The translations under genes and the position numbers were made by a program. Shown here piece by piece: positions 45,901 through 58,740 of a DNA stretch of 64,000 nucleotides. Each line of letters begins with the position of its first letter. Positions within the stretch are counted from its first letter, which is position 1. The stretch is from Callipepla californica brunnescens (taxonomy: Eukaryota > Chordata > Aves > Galliformes > Odontophoridae): assembly GCA_023055505.1 (NCBI GenBank), contig JALIRH010000007.1:16598273-16662272 (forward strand), read 5' to 3'. The notes under the pieces are model-generated. The model did no database searches. It was not told the DNA's origin and was given only the letters and a program-made list of their open reading frames with translations.

Positions 45901-48900
45901 CAAAAAATTTTGAACTTTGCTGACAAATATTATTTAAAACATCAAACTCTCATAGACCTAGGATCCTTTAAATGACTTTTATGATCTCTCCTCTTCTCTG
46001 GAATCAAAGTACATATCGAATTTGATGTTTGCTTTAGATGTTAAAAAACTTATTACTTCTCTACAGTCCACAGCTTCACACAAACCGACATATTTATTTT
46101 TGTGATCCACTGCATTAAAAGCCTTCATCTGCACAAATTTAAACTCTCAAGGTTGTCAAACTAAAGATATAATTGTCATTATAATAGCAAACAACTGGCA
46201 AGTCATTGGTTGCAGGATGTATAAGAAGAAGCGGGAAGATTCCCGATTTTTAGGATTCCCACAGCTAAGAAATGAAAATAAAACAGTTTAGAGGAAGAAC
46301 ATCCCAATATTGTCCCAATTTGCAAAATAAATTAACCATTAAAGAAGGAAAATAAAGAGAGTATAATTACAAGACCCTGGAAACTGATGTGTGTATACTG
46401 ATATACATTTCTTGAGGTTCACAATGGATTAGTGAGACAAATTATTCTCTGTCTTTGATGTATTTTATGTCTCTCTGACTGTGCTTCCTTAACCATCTGA
46501 AAAGGCTCCATTATCTCATCCTTATTTTTACCCCTGTTGCACACTCTCATCTGTCTTGGAAGATGTGTTCTACCTCCTTCCTATAATAGCAAGCAAATCA
46601 ACAAAAAAAAAAATAAAAAAATCAGAAATCAGTACCAGTAAAAAGCATCAAGAAGATGCTAGCCTGCAAATTAATTATCTTGTTTATGTAAATCCAAAGT
46701 TCAAGTATCTTTTATACCTACCTGTAAAGATTTGAATCTTAAATCCTGTATGGTAAGAGAATGACCGAACAATCCATCTATTATCTATTCCATGCAGGAT
46801 ACATGACGAAATATTAATATGAACATTTAGAAGATCTACTATTTTTCTACACATCTTTTTGAATCTGAATGTCTGAGCAAATTAACTGAAGAAAACTGAA
46901 TTTTGGAGCCATCTACCAAATAATGCATTTTTTCTATTCCCAAATGAAATATTGTTAAGTAATAGTGACTATAACGATACTGTATCTGGTCCTGAAAAGT
47001 ACATGGCTCAACAGTGTAAATGCTCCCTCCTATGTATTTTGTTTTTGCATCAAGTTTGGCTATTTTTTCTAACAGATCTGTATTTTATTAGGCAAGAAAT
47101 ATACCCTTGTAATTGAAATTAGCTAAAGAATATTTTTGCCCATTTGTCCCCGCTGTTTAAGCCTACACAAATATGAAAAAATACAGCTCTATAATGGTGA
47201 CAGGGTATTTTTAAAAGTAGTGTCTCAATCGTGGTACCTTTGCTCACATCCTGTCAATGCATAAGAGCCCATTAAAGTCCGTAGAAATCTTAACACTGAG
47301 AATGTCAACCCATTCAGAAAAGCCTGCAGAATCTAAATCCTGAGTTTACACACATTTTCTCATTTCTCTGTCCAGTCAGTGGTTAAATGCAGGCTGGAAT
47401 AGGTGAAGGCCTTCAGGATTTTCAAGTCTTATCAACAGACAGACAGATGGTACGTAAAAACACACTATCTTGGAGTTTAAATGTTAAGTACAACAGATGC
47501 TTCTAACACAGCCATGTGAGGCTTTGATTATTTGCAATCTGCATTGTTTTCCACTTTATTTTTAAAAATACGTATCTTTTTTTTCAGATATTCTGTAAAC
47601 TGATAAGCTTTGGCTAATGAGGTTGCTACAATAAAATTGACAAAAAACAGCTTAGTTTTTTGTTTTGAATTAAGAAATGGTTAAGTTACACAATAATATA
47701 GCTGTATTATATCAAAAGGATTATCTTGTATCCAGAACCTATGCTGTGAAAAAGCAGAAAGTACTTAAGTGTTTACAAAAGGGGCTCTTCTTCTTTCGTG
47801 GCAGATGTCCTGTACCTGTGCAACAGGTTCAGTCATATTAGCAGGCATCACTGAAAGCTGCTCTGCTTTTGCTGAAACTGGTTGCTAGTCACAATGCGTC
47901 TCACAAGACTCTTCCTGCTATTCAACTGCTGATTATTTGTGTTAATTCATGAGAGCTCTTTGACACAGTTTTAAGATTTAGCAGAGTCAAGAAAATTTAA
48001 TTTAGAACAATGCATGTCAGCCCATTAGTCGCACTGAAGTCTTGGTATCTTTGGTATATCTGTGAAGTCTTGACCAAGAAAAAATATTAATAAAAGACAT
48101 GCGGATATATTAAATTAACAATGATACATCACAGAGTTTTACTTGGGAAACTCAGAAACATTTAGAAGTATTTGAAGATCATCTTCAGTAAAAATGGATT
48201 TGGTAGTATATGATTATGTTCATGTTCTTTGTCTCTGCTGCTTGGCAGGTCAAAAAACCAATATTTTGAGAAGTACCTGGAAGCTGTTTATAGATGCACA
48301 GTTTACATAGCTGTAATAATACAGTGTATGACGTAGGGTGAACAGAACCCTAAAGGAAATCACTATGTGATATATTTTAAAAATGTATTTAAATTGCTTT
48401 ATTGCCATATATTGACTGACTTAATTTCCTAAGGGTCTGCTAAGGCCTTCAGATTAGGCTATGAAATAACAAACAGTATGTTTATGAACTATGTGAGGTT
48501 TAAGTTCCCTGTATAAGGTACATAGTTTATGCCAAGCTATTACTGGACTTCATTACTCACATGAATCTTTAATAAAATAATGTATGACCCAAGATACAGT
48601 AGCAGGAAGAGCCTGAAAGAATAGAAAATGAATGTTATCTTAGGCTGGAAATCAAATTATTGCAATCTAGCTAATTCTGATAAGAGTGCCACAGTGGTGC
48701 TAAGCCTCAAAACTAGCTCTTAAGGCTTACTCTCAAGCTTTCCCATTTATATCTTCGAATACTATAAAGTGGTGATAACAACATCTCTGAATGGCTACAA
48801 GATCATCTCAAGGACATTACCTCTTTTCATAAACATAAATTAAGTTTATATTGACCAGAATAGTATAGCAGCTGCCTATTAGAGTGTGATTGTTGACTTG

Positions 48901-49324
48901 ATTGTTAGTTTATTGTAGAGTACTTTAGGTAGAAGGAATGTTATAGTAGCTGCAACAAGATTTTGTACATACAAAGTATATATTTTCAAACATCAATCCT
49001 CTACCCTCTACTCTCCAGTTATTCCTAAATAGTAATATGTTTTACAGAGAGTCTCAGTGATCAATGACTGTGTTTTCCCTCATAGCTAGACTGTATCTTG
49101 TCCAGCACAGTATACATTATAAATAATTGACAGATGACAATATTAAAAACACTGTCAAAATTCACTGGGTAAGATCTAATGAGAATTGTATAAAGATCTT
49201 TTGGTGAAATAAAATATGTAATCATAGGAACTTACTTTTTGAACTTTTCTTCTTTTTACTGACAAGCTTGCATACCATCCCAGTAAACTTTTATATTTGA
49301 AATGGTCTTTCCTCCTTTCTCCAA
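42931..49324. other. Unique AT-rich DNA, no gene seen
   Basis: About 6.4 kb with a T tract at 43047-43067 and an A-rich patch near 46602-46621. Open frames are very few. The part at 46020-46210 is dense in TAAT-type and ATTA motifs and could be conserved regulatory DNA. Confidence 0.5.
43047..43067 (-). repeat. Poly(T) tract
   Basis: About 21 T residues following GGTCTC. Confidence 0.85.
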
Positions 49325-50125
49325 AGTTCACTGAATCACAGATTCACAGAATAGTAGGGGTTGGAAGAGACCTCTAGTGATCATCTAGTCCAACCCCCCA
49401 CCAAAGCAGGATCTCTCGACCAGGTTGCAGAGGTAGGCATCTAGGAGGGCCTTGAAAGTCTCCAGAGAAGGAGACTCTGAAACCTTTCTGGGCAACCTGT
49501 TCCAGTGCTCTGTCACCCTCACTGTGAAGAAGTTCCACACACATTTGTGTGGAACTTCCTATGCTTTGGATTGTGACCATTGCTACACACTGCTGAGAAG
49601 TGTCCAGCCTTGTCCCTTTTGCCTCCTGCCCCTTAGATATTTATAGATGTGGATCAGATTTCCTGAGTCATCTTTTTTTGAGGCTGAACAGACCTAGGTC
49701 TCTCAGCCTTTCCTCATAAGGGCAGTATTCCATGCTCTTTCATCATCTTTGTAGCCTTCCACTGAACTCTTTTGAGGAGATCCCTGTCTTTTTTGTACCA
49801 GGGAGCCCAGAACTGGACACAGTACTCCAGGTGAAGCCTCACCAGGACAGAGAAGAGGGGGAAAATCACCTCCCTTCACCTACTGACCACACTCTTTTTA
49901 ATGCACTCCAGGATACTATTGTCCTTCTTGGCTTTCAGGGCAAGCTGCTGGCCCAAGACCAACCTGTCATCCACCAGGACACCCAGGTCCCTCTCCCCAG
50001 AGCTCCTCTCCAGCAGGTCATAGCCCAGCCTGTACCAGTGCATGTGGTTATTCCTCCTTAGGTGCAAGACTCTACACTTGCTCTTGATAAACCTCATCTG
50101 ATTCCTTTCTGCCCAATTCTCTCTT
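49325..50125 (-). mobile_element. CR1 LINE 3' fragment (about 800 bp)
   Basis: Minus-strand CR1. Its tail on plus reads GAATCACAGATTCACAGAATAG then GGGGTTGGAAGAGACC. Going toward its 5' side, plus shows CTCCAGAGAAGGAGACTC, CTGTTCCAGTGCTCTGTCACCC, CCCAGAACTGGACACAGTACTCC and TGCAAGACTCTACACTTGCTC. The last block encodes the K-KCRVLHL motif on minus. It is 5'-truncated just before the reverse transcriptase palm. The 3' subfamily is like that of the copies at 11.5 and 52.9 kb. Confidence 0.93.
49876..50097 (-). pseudogene. CR1 ORF2 C-terminal fragment
   Basis: A 73-codon frame with FIKSKCRVLHLRRNN near residues 3-17, GYDLLERSSGERDLGVLVDD near 29-48, and LALKAKKDNSILECIKKSV toward the end. This is the region just after the CR1 reverse transcriptase palm. 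The frame is short and lacks all catalytic motifs. Confidence 0.85.
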
Positions 50126-52885
50126 TGTCTTTATTTGCATGTTTTTTATGTAGCTCTACTGTCAAAGAAAATACTTACTTCTTCCAGAGGTTTATGAACA
50201 AGAGAAGATACCCTAAAACAGTTGGACCAGCAACTGGAGGAGGAGAAGTAGAGATATTAATATACATAGTTAATTAGCACATCATTTAGACCAATTATAG
50301 GTCTGAACTACAGCTCTAAGAAGTCAATTCAGTAATCTCCATTAACTTCAAACAGCACCAGATAAAGCCTTATATGACAGATTCAAGTAGCTCTGAAAAG
50401 TATAACAATAAAGAGGAATATACATGGTATTATATATTTTTTCTGACCTCCTTCATAGATAGTTATTTTTAAAAGAAAGAGAATTTTTAGTAAGATCATC
50501 TTCTGCTCTTAGATATTTAAAGACTGAACTGTTACACATTTTTCCCTCAGTTCACACCACAGTTGACCTGTTTGTCTCAGTTTAAGGTCCATTACATTTG
50601 TCTTTTGTACTGAACAGCATGTCTCAATATCTTGAATAATTATTTTCTTAGACATGTTCTTCAGATGATGCTCAGTTTTTCATATGCACAAAAATGAGCA
50701 GTTAAGAAAGAACAATAAGTACTTAATATTAAAAAATGTTTAAATTCACTAAAATTTAAACCAGTACTTCTGGAAAAGATGGAGATGAATGCAGCTATGG
50801 AGTAATATAAACAATAATAAACTGAATGAAACTGAAGCAGATCGTGGCATAATTTTTCTGTTTTCTGTTTTCTGCTAGAGAAACTCTCCCCCACAGCATC
50901 CTGGTGTGCAGCCTACAGTGTAAGTGCCAGCATCAAGTAAAACAGTTTTATTCTGGTCTGTGAACAAGGAAAGGCTATTCAACTCTTGATAAATCTAGGA
51001 TATTAAATATTTGGTGCTGAAAAGTACACTCCTGACATTTGCAAGTGTTATTCTCATGCTGACCTTGTGCATGATGTGCAGCTGCCCACCTATTTGTTTG
51101 TTGGAAGAAGTGAGATGGATATCAGTTTTACAGGGAGATGAAGATATCTGCTTCTGCATCAGAATAGCCTTCAGAGCCAGTCTGTGTCAAAGCAGCACAT
51201 CTGTGTCCTTTAAAATTAACTACTATTGCAAAATGCAACCATACTATGCAGTTTAATGACAAAGAAGTCTTCCTCCTTTTGCAAATAGCAAAGCAAGGCA
51301 GAAAACAAATAACTTGGGATTTCCTTATGGGCTTACAAAGTTAAACAGAGACAATATTTATTAAGCAGCAACACATTATTTTAAACACTTGTTTTCATAC
51401 TCAAAAACAGATGAGAACAAAACTATTAAATGTAGTTTTAAAAATGCTGTCCCTCTTTCAGGAATTCCATTCATTGAATTTATTTTTTTTCAGTGGTAAC
51501 TGACCATTTAATGATATGCAGCAGAGGCCTCTTTTGATGTTGAAAAGAGGAATGAAAGGATCAACTCAACCATTAGGAAGGATCAAGAATCAGGAAGTCT
51601 AAGCATTTTCATAAAATAAATTATGTAATTCTGAAACATGCTTGATCAATTGAACAGCTTATTTTTAGTTAAGGAACTTACTTCTCAGCAGTGAACTTTT
51701 TGACTGCTAATGCTTTCCAGAGCTAAGACAGTCCTTCCCAACTTACTTAATTAGCTTTTCCTTTCTTCATTTTTAAAGAAATAATATCCCCCTTTTTTCT
51801 GGGTTAATCCCTTACCTATAATATTGCATTGGCCTAGTGGGACTGTATATTACCCCTTCTAATGCTGTACATGTTCTTTCTTTCCCTGTTGGCCTTTGCA
51901 AAGGGCATCTTTTCAGGACTCTCACTTTCTGGGTTATGCATCACTTGGTACATCCATGTGCAGGAGTACAGAAACAACACCTCCCTGAAGGCCACCAGCA
52001 AGCAGCAGGATGCCTTCCTCCTTCTGTGAAACAGCAAAACAAGGCAGAGACAGCACACCATGTTTGGGGATTCCTGGGCACAGTGGTATATATTTGGACA
52101 CAAAATGCAGTCACTAGGGAGATGTAGTGCAGTCTCCCTTTACCAGTTTACCATGGTGCCTTTAGGCACAGTGGAAATGTACTTCACGTTTCCTTTATTT
52201 TTGAAGCCTATGTTGATATTAGTCTTCATCCTCTACAAGGTGATTATAAAATACCATGTCTGTTGCTCTGAAAATCTCTACAAACAGTGTGACTTTTTCA
52301 CACTGACAATTGAATGCGCTGGATATGCCTAGAGAACCAGTAGGCTAGAATAATGAATTCATGCATAACAAACTACCTAACTGAGCTTACAAAGAACAAT
52401 CTCTTCCTTAAGAGAGTACTAAAATTTCTATTCAAACTTAGTTTTGTGCCATTACAGTGCAAGACTACATGTATGATTTATAATCTTTGATATCCAGCTT
52501 ATTAGATATTTAGTAGCATCAAGGAATACATTTCAACACCTACCTAGATTTTCACTTAATTTTGAGTCTGATCAGACTCTGTAGGCCAGACATCTTCATT
52601 CTTTGAGTAGTACTACACATTGACATGGAAAATCTCTGCAAAACACAATCTCTGCAAAACACAGAACTTCCTACATATTTTCCTGAAGCATTTTTGTTTA
52701 GTTTAGTTTTGTTTGTTTTTTCTTCCCAACCTTTCCCCTTCCCATACCACTGAAGAAGCAAGTGGTTTGGTCCCTAAATCTCTGGTCACAGAGGGCTTCC
52801 AGATGCACACCAGATCCTATACAGAGACACTGAGCTTTTACCCTCTGTGAGTCTTCTCTTGTAGACTCTGCAGCACTGCTGTAAT
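50126..52885. other. Unique DNA, no gene seen
   Basis: No transposon was recognised. A 16-bp tandem duplication lies at 52631-52662. Two stretches, 51268-51316 and 52013-52063, share short blocks (CTTCCTCCTT, AGCAAA-CAAGGCAGA) that may be chance. Open frames below 100 codons, on both strands at 51834-52127, have no recognisable product. Confidence 0.45.
52631..52662. repeat. 16-bp perfect tandem duplication
   Basis: AATCTCTGCAAAACAC occurs at 52631-52646 and again at 52647-52662 with no mismatch. Confidence 0.9.
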
Positions 52886-53097
52886 TATCACAGAAACACA
52901 GAATTGTAAGGGTTGGAATGGACTTCTAGAGATCATCAGGTCCAACACCCCTGCCATAGCAGGCTCTTTAGCCCAGGTTGCACAGGTAGGTGTCCAGGTG
53001 GGTCTTGAACATCTCCAGAGAAGGAGACTCCATCGCTTCTCTGGGCAGCCTGTTCCAGTGCTCCATCACCCTTACTGTGAAGAAGATCCATACCTTC
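52886..53097 (-). mobile_element. CR1 LINE 3' end fragment
   Basis: Plus reads ATCACAGAAACACAGAATTG, GGGTTGGAATGGACTTCTAG, AGATCATCAGGTCCAACACC, GTCCAGGTGGGTCTTGAACA, CTCCAGAGAAGGAGACTCC and CTGTTCCAGTGCTCCATCACCC. It breaks off at about 53097. It is a 5'-truncated copy of about 210 bp, the same subfamily as the 11.5 and 49.3 kb copies. Confidence 0.93.
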
Positions 53098-56000
53098 TGC
53101 TTCTTTTCCAGAGTAGGTATAAGAAAATACATTTCAGCAACATGGGTGAGTATTCCGCCTTATTACTGTGTGCCTGCTCCAGAAATGTAGTAGAAGAGTA
53201 AGCACTGAGCATTTTCCCAGGTTCTTTGGTTAAAGTTTTGCAGAAGATTTCTTGCTCTTGTGCATTGACACTCTTTTTGATTGCCAACTTTTTTTAATGT
53301 TATGCAGTTGGATCAATGTAAGTAAATTTCATTAAATTCTCTGTCTTTGTAAGATGAAGAACAGGGGTTACATACTACTCACAGGTTTGTTTAAAGTATT
53401 TAGAAACATCTACTGAACTGCAATCAAACTCTGAACTTGGTCCCATTAGGCTGGGAGAATCAGGGCAAGTTTTCTTTCTGAAAATGTGTGACATTTTCCT
53501 TTTATTGTTTAAAACAAAAAAAATTACTTTCCTTGATTTTCTCATGAATTTGAATACAATGTAAAAAGAATAACTAAGAAATAAAAACAAAGTAGTGTTC
53601 ATGGCAATAGTGAAATAGCAGTCTTGTTTAATGTACATCATGTAAGAGATTGCAATGTGGAATAATCAAATAATCTCCGTGTGAACCATGGAAGTCCATT
53701 CAATTTGGCTTACTTTAATGTAGGCTGTTCAAAGAAATTGAAAATGTAGTGGTGAAACAATTCTTCATTAACCAAGAGATGGACAAGATGTCCTAATAGA
53801 TACTCACTGTACCATAGTAAATTATTGTTACAATATCAGTAATAATCTAAAGGCATGTACAAAGGTGTGCATATGCAAAGTCAGAATAAGCCTTCAACTC
53901 CAATGAACATGAAAAATGAAGCGAAGTTACAGAATATTGAGGGAGGGCTTCTCAGCAGTTCAGTGAATGAATGTTGCCAAGATTTTCTCCTACCCTTTAG
54001 GACACAAGCTAATGTAAACTATCAGTTGAAATACAAAAGGGAATTTTAATACTAATAACTCCTATTTATTCTACTAAAATAAAATCTCTTCGTTTTTAAT
54101 TCAGGATGCTGTAGTTTAGAAGTGTTACCCAGCTGAGATGCTCCAGCAATTTACCACATATCAAAAGTAATTGTTACTAAGATTTCAGGATTGCAATTCA
54201 GTGATTCTACCTGTTCAAAGTGAAGTCAAATGTAAAATTCCCTCAATTTTAACATGGCAAGATTAAGCCTGCATTTCTCTTTGACCCATTCTAGCTTGCA
54301 TATACCTAAAATCTGGCTCTATCTTGTAGCAGTATGACAAAGATCAAACAAGTTTATACATATTTTTGATTTATTTAAGGAGAAAAGTATTAACTAGTAA
54401 TGATTAGTCTTATTTTAGAAAGAAAATATTACCTCTAAAAAGAATGAGGATCAATTTTCCAACAATAACTATCAGGCATACTGCAGATACTTCATATTTC
54501 AAGTAGAATTGCTAAGCTTTTTTTAGTATTTTTTATTAGCTTTGTGATTGGCATGACCTTCAATTAATCAGATCAGACATCATGAACTACTCACAAGCAA
54601 TTTACAAACTGAATTGGCAGTTGATCCTCTCAAAGGAAGTCCATTCCAGATTATAAAAAATAAGCTCAACTAAGAGTGACTCTGCAGTGATATAGCTCAT
54701 ACTTACCCTCATTTAAAGAACTGTTATAATAGGCTGTCTTTAATACTCTGTGAGGGTACTTGGTACCTAACTGTGATAAATCTTCACATAATCACCCCTT
54801 TTAACAAGATCAAACAGCTTAATGCATCCAAAATGCTTCATTCCTTCAGGTTGACTGCGTTTATCATCAAAGATTATAAAGTATACTGCATGACATTTGG
54901 AAAATAGCTTTAATTGCCATTTTATGCATTACCAAAATTACAGAACCCAAAGCGAACAGGAATTAAAAAAAAAATCAGTATTTAGCATCTGAACCATATG
55001 TCCTCCAGAAAACCACTCAACCTTAATTTATTATATGATTCTACGTTTAGCAACTACAGATATAAGAATTACAATCCAGAGAAGGTGTCAGTCAGTTCCT
55101 CTGTTACAGAAAAGAATGTGAATGAAAATATAAGCATTGCTTTTCACTAAAGAGTAAATCTAGGGTCAGATATAATAGAATTTTAATGAAGTGTAAAAGG
55201 GTAGGAAAGGAAAGAATGAAAGAGCATCTTCTGAAAGTGCCATAGAAGCCCTACAAAATGGGAAGGAAAGCTAGGAAGAGAATGGAAATACTTAGTTTGA
55301 TGGGTTACATTTGGAATTCTGATAACTGAGATATCATTATGAAAACAAATGTCTCAGTAAATATAAATGGAGAATTTGGAGACACTGAAAATTCTGTGTG
55401 AGACATTCAACAAACTGAGGAAGAGCAGCAAAAACTCTAATAAGAGGTTAAGTTTGAGTCTGTAGCAGCTGGGCTCATTTCAAGTTTTCTGCAAAGAAAA
55501 AAACAACTCAGGCCAACATATGTACAGCTAATGTTAAGGTGGAAATATATGACAGTATGAAAGAAGAAAACTGTGGTTATTTAAGTGGAACCGTGGTCTT
55601 CAAGTAAACTGAATAAACAGAGACTTGTATCATTGTATGAAATGTTCTTGCAACTCAGAAAAGCGCCAGAGTAGCACCCTAAAAAGCAGAAGGCCCTGTA
55701 TCAGATGCACACCAAACCATGCATAGGATCCATGTGGTTCTGATAGCTTAGGGTATGGCAGAATTTAATCCTTTTTTCATCTTTAGAGAGGCTTCTGCTT
55801 AGTTTGGTTACAGCTGGCCAGAAATGTCATTTGAGAGTGAGAGAGTATGTTATGCTGTATGTAATTATTCATAAATTTAAATCAAGTATAGTAAGTAACT
55901 CAAGCAGAAGAAGGTAAATTTTAGAAAAGTCAATTTTTCTTTAAAAAAAAAAATTCTCACTACAAAATTTCTTATAGGCCTTCAGACTGCGAGACTTCAA

Positions 56001-58154
56001 ATAAAGCATTCATTATATATATATATATATATGTTATATTATATTTATATTATATATTTATATTGATTTATATATATTATGTATATTTTTATATTTGTTT
56101 TGCTTGTTTCCATAAAAGTATATATATTTTTTATTTATAGGAGCTTAACATTGCTCAGTCTCCTGAGACACATTCTAATAAAAAAGCCATTTTCTATTGC
56201 GTTCTTTCAACATCTATTTGCATCCTCAGTGTTGCTGCTCTGTGTAGAGACCTTGTAACTTCCATGAGGGCACCATGGGAGATGGAGTAGCAGATTACAG
56301 AAATATCATCTCTTTGCCACTTTACTACAATCAGCCTGCCAAACACTCATCAGATCATAGAGTCAGTCTGAGCAGCAGCCCAGCATGCCAGAGGACAGTG
56401 TATGTGGCTGACTTGCTAGCTGTAAACACATGCCAACTGGCACTATTTGGGAATTTTTCAGCAAACTGATGTTGATAGTAAGCAGTAATATGACAGTGGG
56501 AATGTACTTATTAATTTCAGTATTCAGATGCTGATCTGCTGCTGGATTATCAGTAGTAATATAGCAGGATTCTCCCCTGAAATGGCAAGGTCCTACTCTG
56601 AATAAACTGGCAAAGATCGAAGTATGCTTTTCTGCACTGAATGAATGGAGGACCTAGGAAAACTGATCAGCAAGTTTACGTATCTAACCTTGGGGGTATG
56701 TGAACATGCACCCACTGCTCAATCTTTTCTTCCCAATGAATTCTCACTCAAAGGGAAAACTGTTCATAATCTCTTCCATAAAAATGAAATATCAAAAGTT
56801 ATCAGTGATACTCCAGCACACCAGGTATCTTACAAGATCGATAGCAAATGTTTGAAATGAAAAAGGCCTATGTGGAATTAAGAAGTGAGATCTTTATTTG
56901 TGTTTTATGATTCAACTCTTGAGTGCTTTATTGGAAATTCCTTAAGAAATAAGCAGAAAACACAGTTTTCACTGCATAAATATTTTGAGAAATAAATCTT
57001 CTTTCAGGATAAACCTGATATCATATAAATTTGGAAAATTATTAGAGCAAGACCTTGAAGACTAAACTCAGGCTGCATTTTGGATTTGGGAAATATCAGT
57101 CCAGGTCTCTGGCTTTCTGGATTTTATTGTTTATACAAAATGAAACATATTCCCAAAAGACATTCAGAGGTTCATAATCTTACAACAGTCAACAGACTAT
57201 TTAACAAGTCAGATAATTCACCTCAGAAGCAGTTAACTTAATCTCTAGGGTAAATTAAATAAAGAATATGTATATTTGTAATTGCTGCTGAAGTAATCCA
57301 GTTCCCTCTCTACTGGTATTTTCCTAATAAGTAAACATTCTTCTGTTTTCCTACATTTGACAATTCTTTATCCTCAAACAATTTCAGGATACATAGTTCA
57401 ATCAGTAATTTGAAAAAAAGCGCATTTTCTATGAACAACAAACATATATACAATTGAAAAATTCCCTACCAGCACTGATTCTCTTGACTCCTCTTAAATT
57501 CTTCCTTTTACCAAAAAACTGAATCTCCAGACAGTTCTCTGCACAGAGTTCAACATCCAGAGTGTCAGAATTTGCTGTAAATATAATCTCACACCAAAAA
57601 TAGGCTCTTTACTTCACTTGGAGCAAAAAGGATGCTCTATTCATTTTCCTACTCCCTTGCCTTTATATATTGTTAGAGCAGATGGTAGAAATTTGCGTTA
57701 GCAGTTAATCTCTCCAGTTTGTGTGTCTGTAGGCAGACTAACACCTTACATTTTGCTTTGAGATTTGGTGGAAAGTAAATTTTACCTGAACTGCTATATA
57801 TATACTTTATACTGGTCATTCACTTGCTTAGACTTCTTTTTTTTTTCTTCAATGTTTTATTTTTGCTTGATAGATTTATTTGAATTCATGAAACAAGAAC
57901 TATAATTTCATATGCAATCTCTTCCTGCATTTGAGCTTGAAATTTTATCTTAATGTTAGGTCTTGCTTTCATCTTGAACTTAGCCTGTTCCATTTAGTAA
58001 TGTTCTGTAAATTTGCTAAGAAAGTATTCTGTCTCATCATCTAGTTTATATACAAAGAGATTTAATAATAATAATTTCAGTTTTAACAACCAGGATATTC
58101 CATGTGTTAATGGCCAACAACTGAATTTCAAGTCCATGCTTTCAAACTGGCCAG
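53098..58154. other. Unique AT-rich DNA, no gene seen
   Basis: About 5 kb without recognisable genes or transposons. An AT-only patch with a (TA)n run lies at 56012-56100. The part at 54540-54960 is the strongest candidate in the window for conserved non-coding DNA, with homeodomain- and TCF-like sites such as TTTAATTGCC, TTATGCATTACC and CATCAAAG. Confidence 0.5.
56012..56100. repeat. AT-rich low-complexity tract with (TA)n
   Basis: A TA dinucleotide run at about 56014-56032 is followed by some 70 bases of TATAT/TTATAT repeats with almost no G or C. Confidence 0.9.
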
Positions 58155-58740
58155 TAACACAGTTTGGAAGGGACCTACAAAGAATATCTAGTCCTGCTGC
58201 CTGATCACTTCAGGTATAATGAAAAGTTAATAAAAATGTTTTAAATATTTTTATTTAAATTACAAATTTAATTTAAAAATATTATTGAAGGTGTCAACTA
58301 AATGTTTCTTGAACATTGACAACCATGGGACATCAACTACCTCTTTAGGAAGCCTGTTTTGGTATTTGACCATTCTCATGGTCAAATTTTTTTCTAATTC
58401 CCATTCTTAGTCTCCCCTGGCACAGCTTCGTGTTGTTCCCAGACATTCTCTCATTGGTTCCCAGAGAGAAAAGCCCAAGACCTCTCTGTGTGCTTCCTCT
58501 CCCCAGGAAGTTACCACCTCTCTGAATCCTCTTCTCCAGACTGGACAGTCTTCAGTCTCTCCCCATAGGATATGCCTCCTATCCCTCTTTGTTGCACTCC
58601 TCTGGTTCTTTCTAGTACCTTAACATTCTATATTGTGGAGCCCAGAACCGCAAGCAACATTCAAGGCCAGGGCAAAACAACCCTAAAAACTGTAGAAGGA
58701 TCACCACTAGATAGATGGAACCCCATTCGCTACAACCCTT
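58155..58740 (-). mobile_element. Old, interrupted CR1 LINE fragment
   Basis: Minus-strand CR1, more diverged than the others. Plus shows TTTGGAAGGGACCTACAAAG at the tail side, with the terminal octamers no longer recognisable. It then shows TTTCTTGAACATTGACAACC, ACCTCTTTAGGAAGCCTGTT, CCTGGCACAGCTTCGTGTTG, CTCTTCTCCAGACTGGACAG and GTTGCACTCCTCTGG, then TGTGGAGCCCAGAACCGCAAG. An AT-rich stretch at about 58213-58290 interrupts the 3' untranslated part. The 5' boundary is uncertain. Confidence 0.82.

Noticed and set aside
54160..54180. CAAAAGTAATTGTTAC as a mariner terminal repeat
   Set aside because: No partner repeat or transposase remnant lies within 2 kb, so the short match is probably chance.
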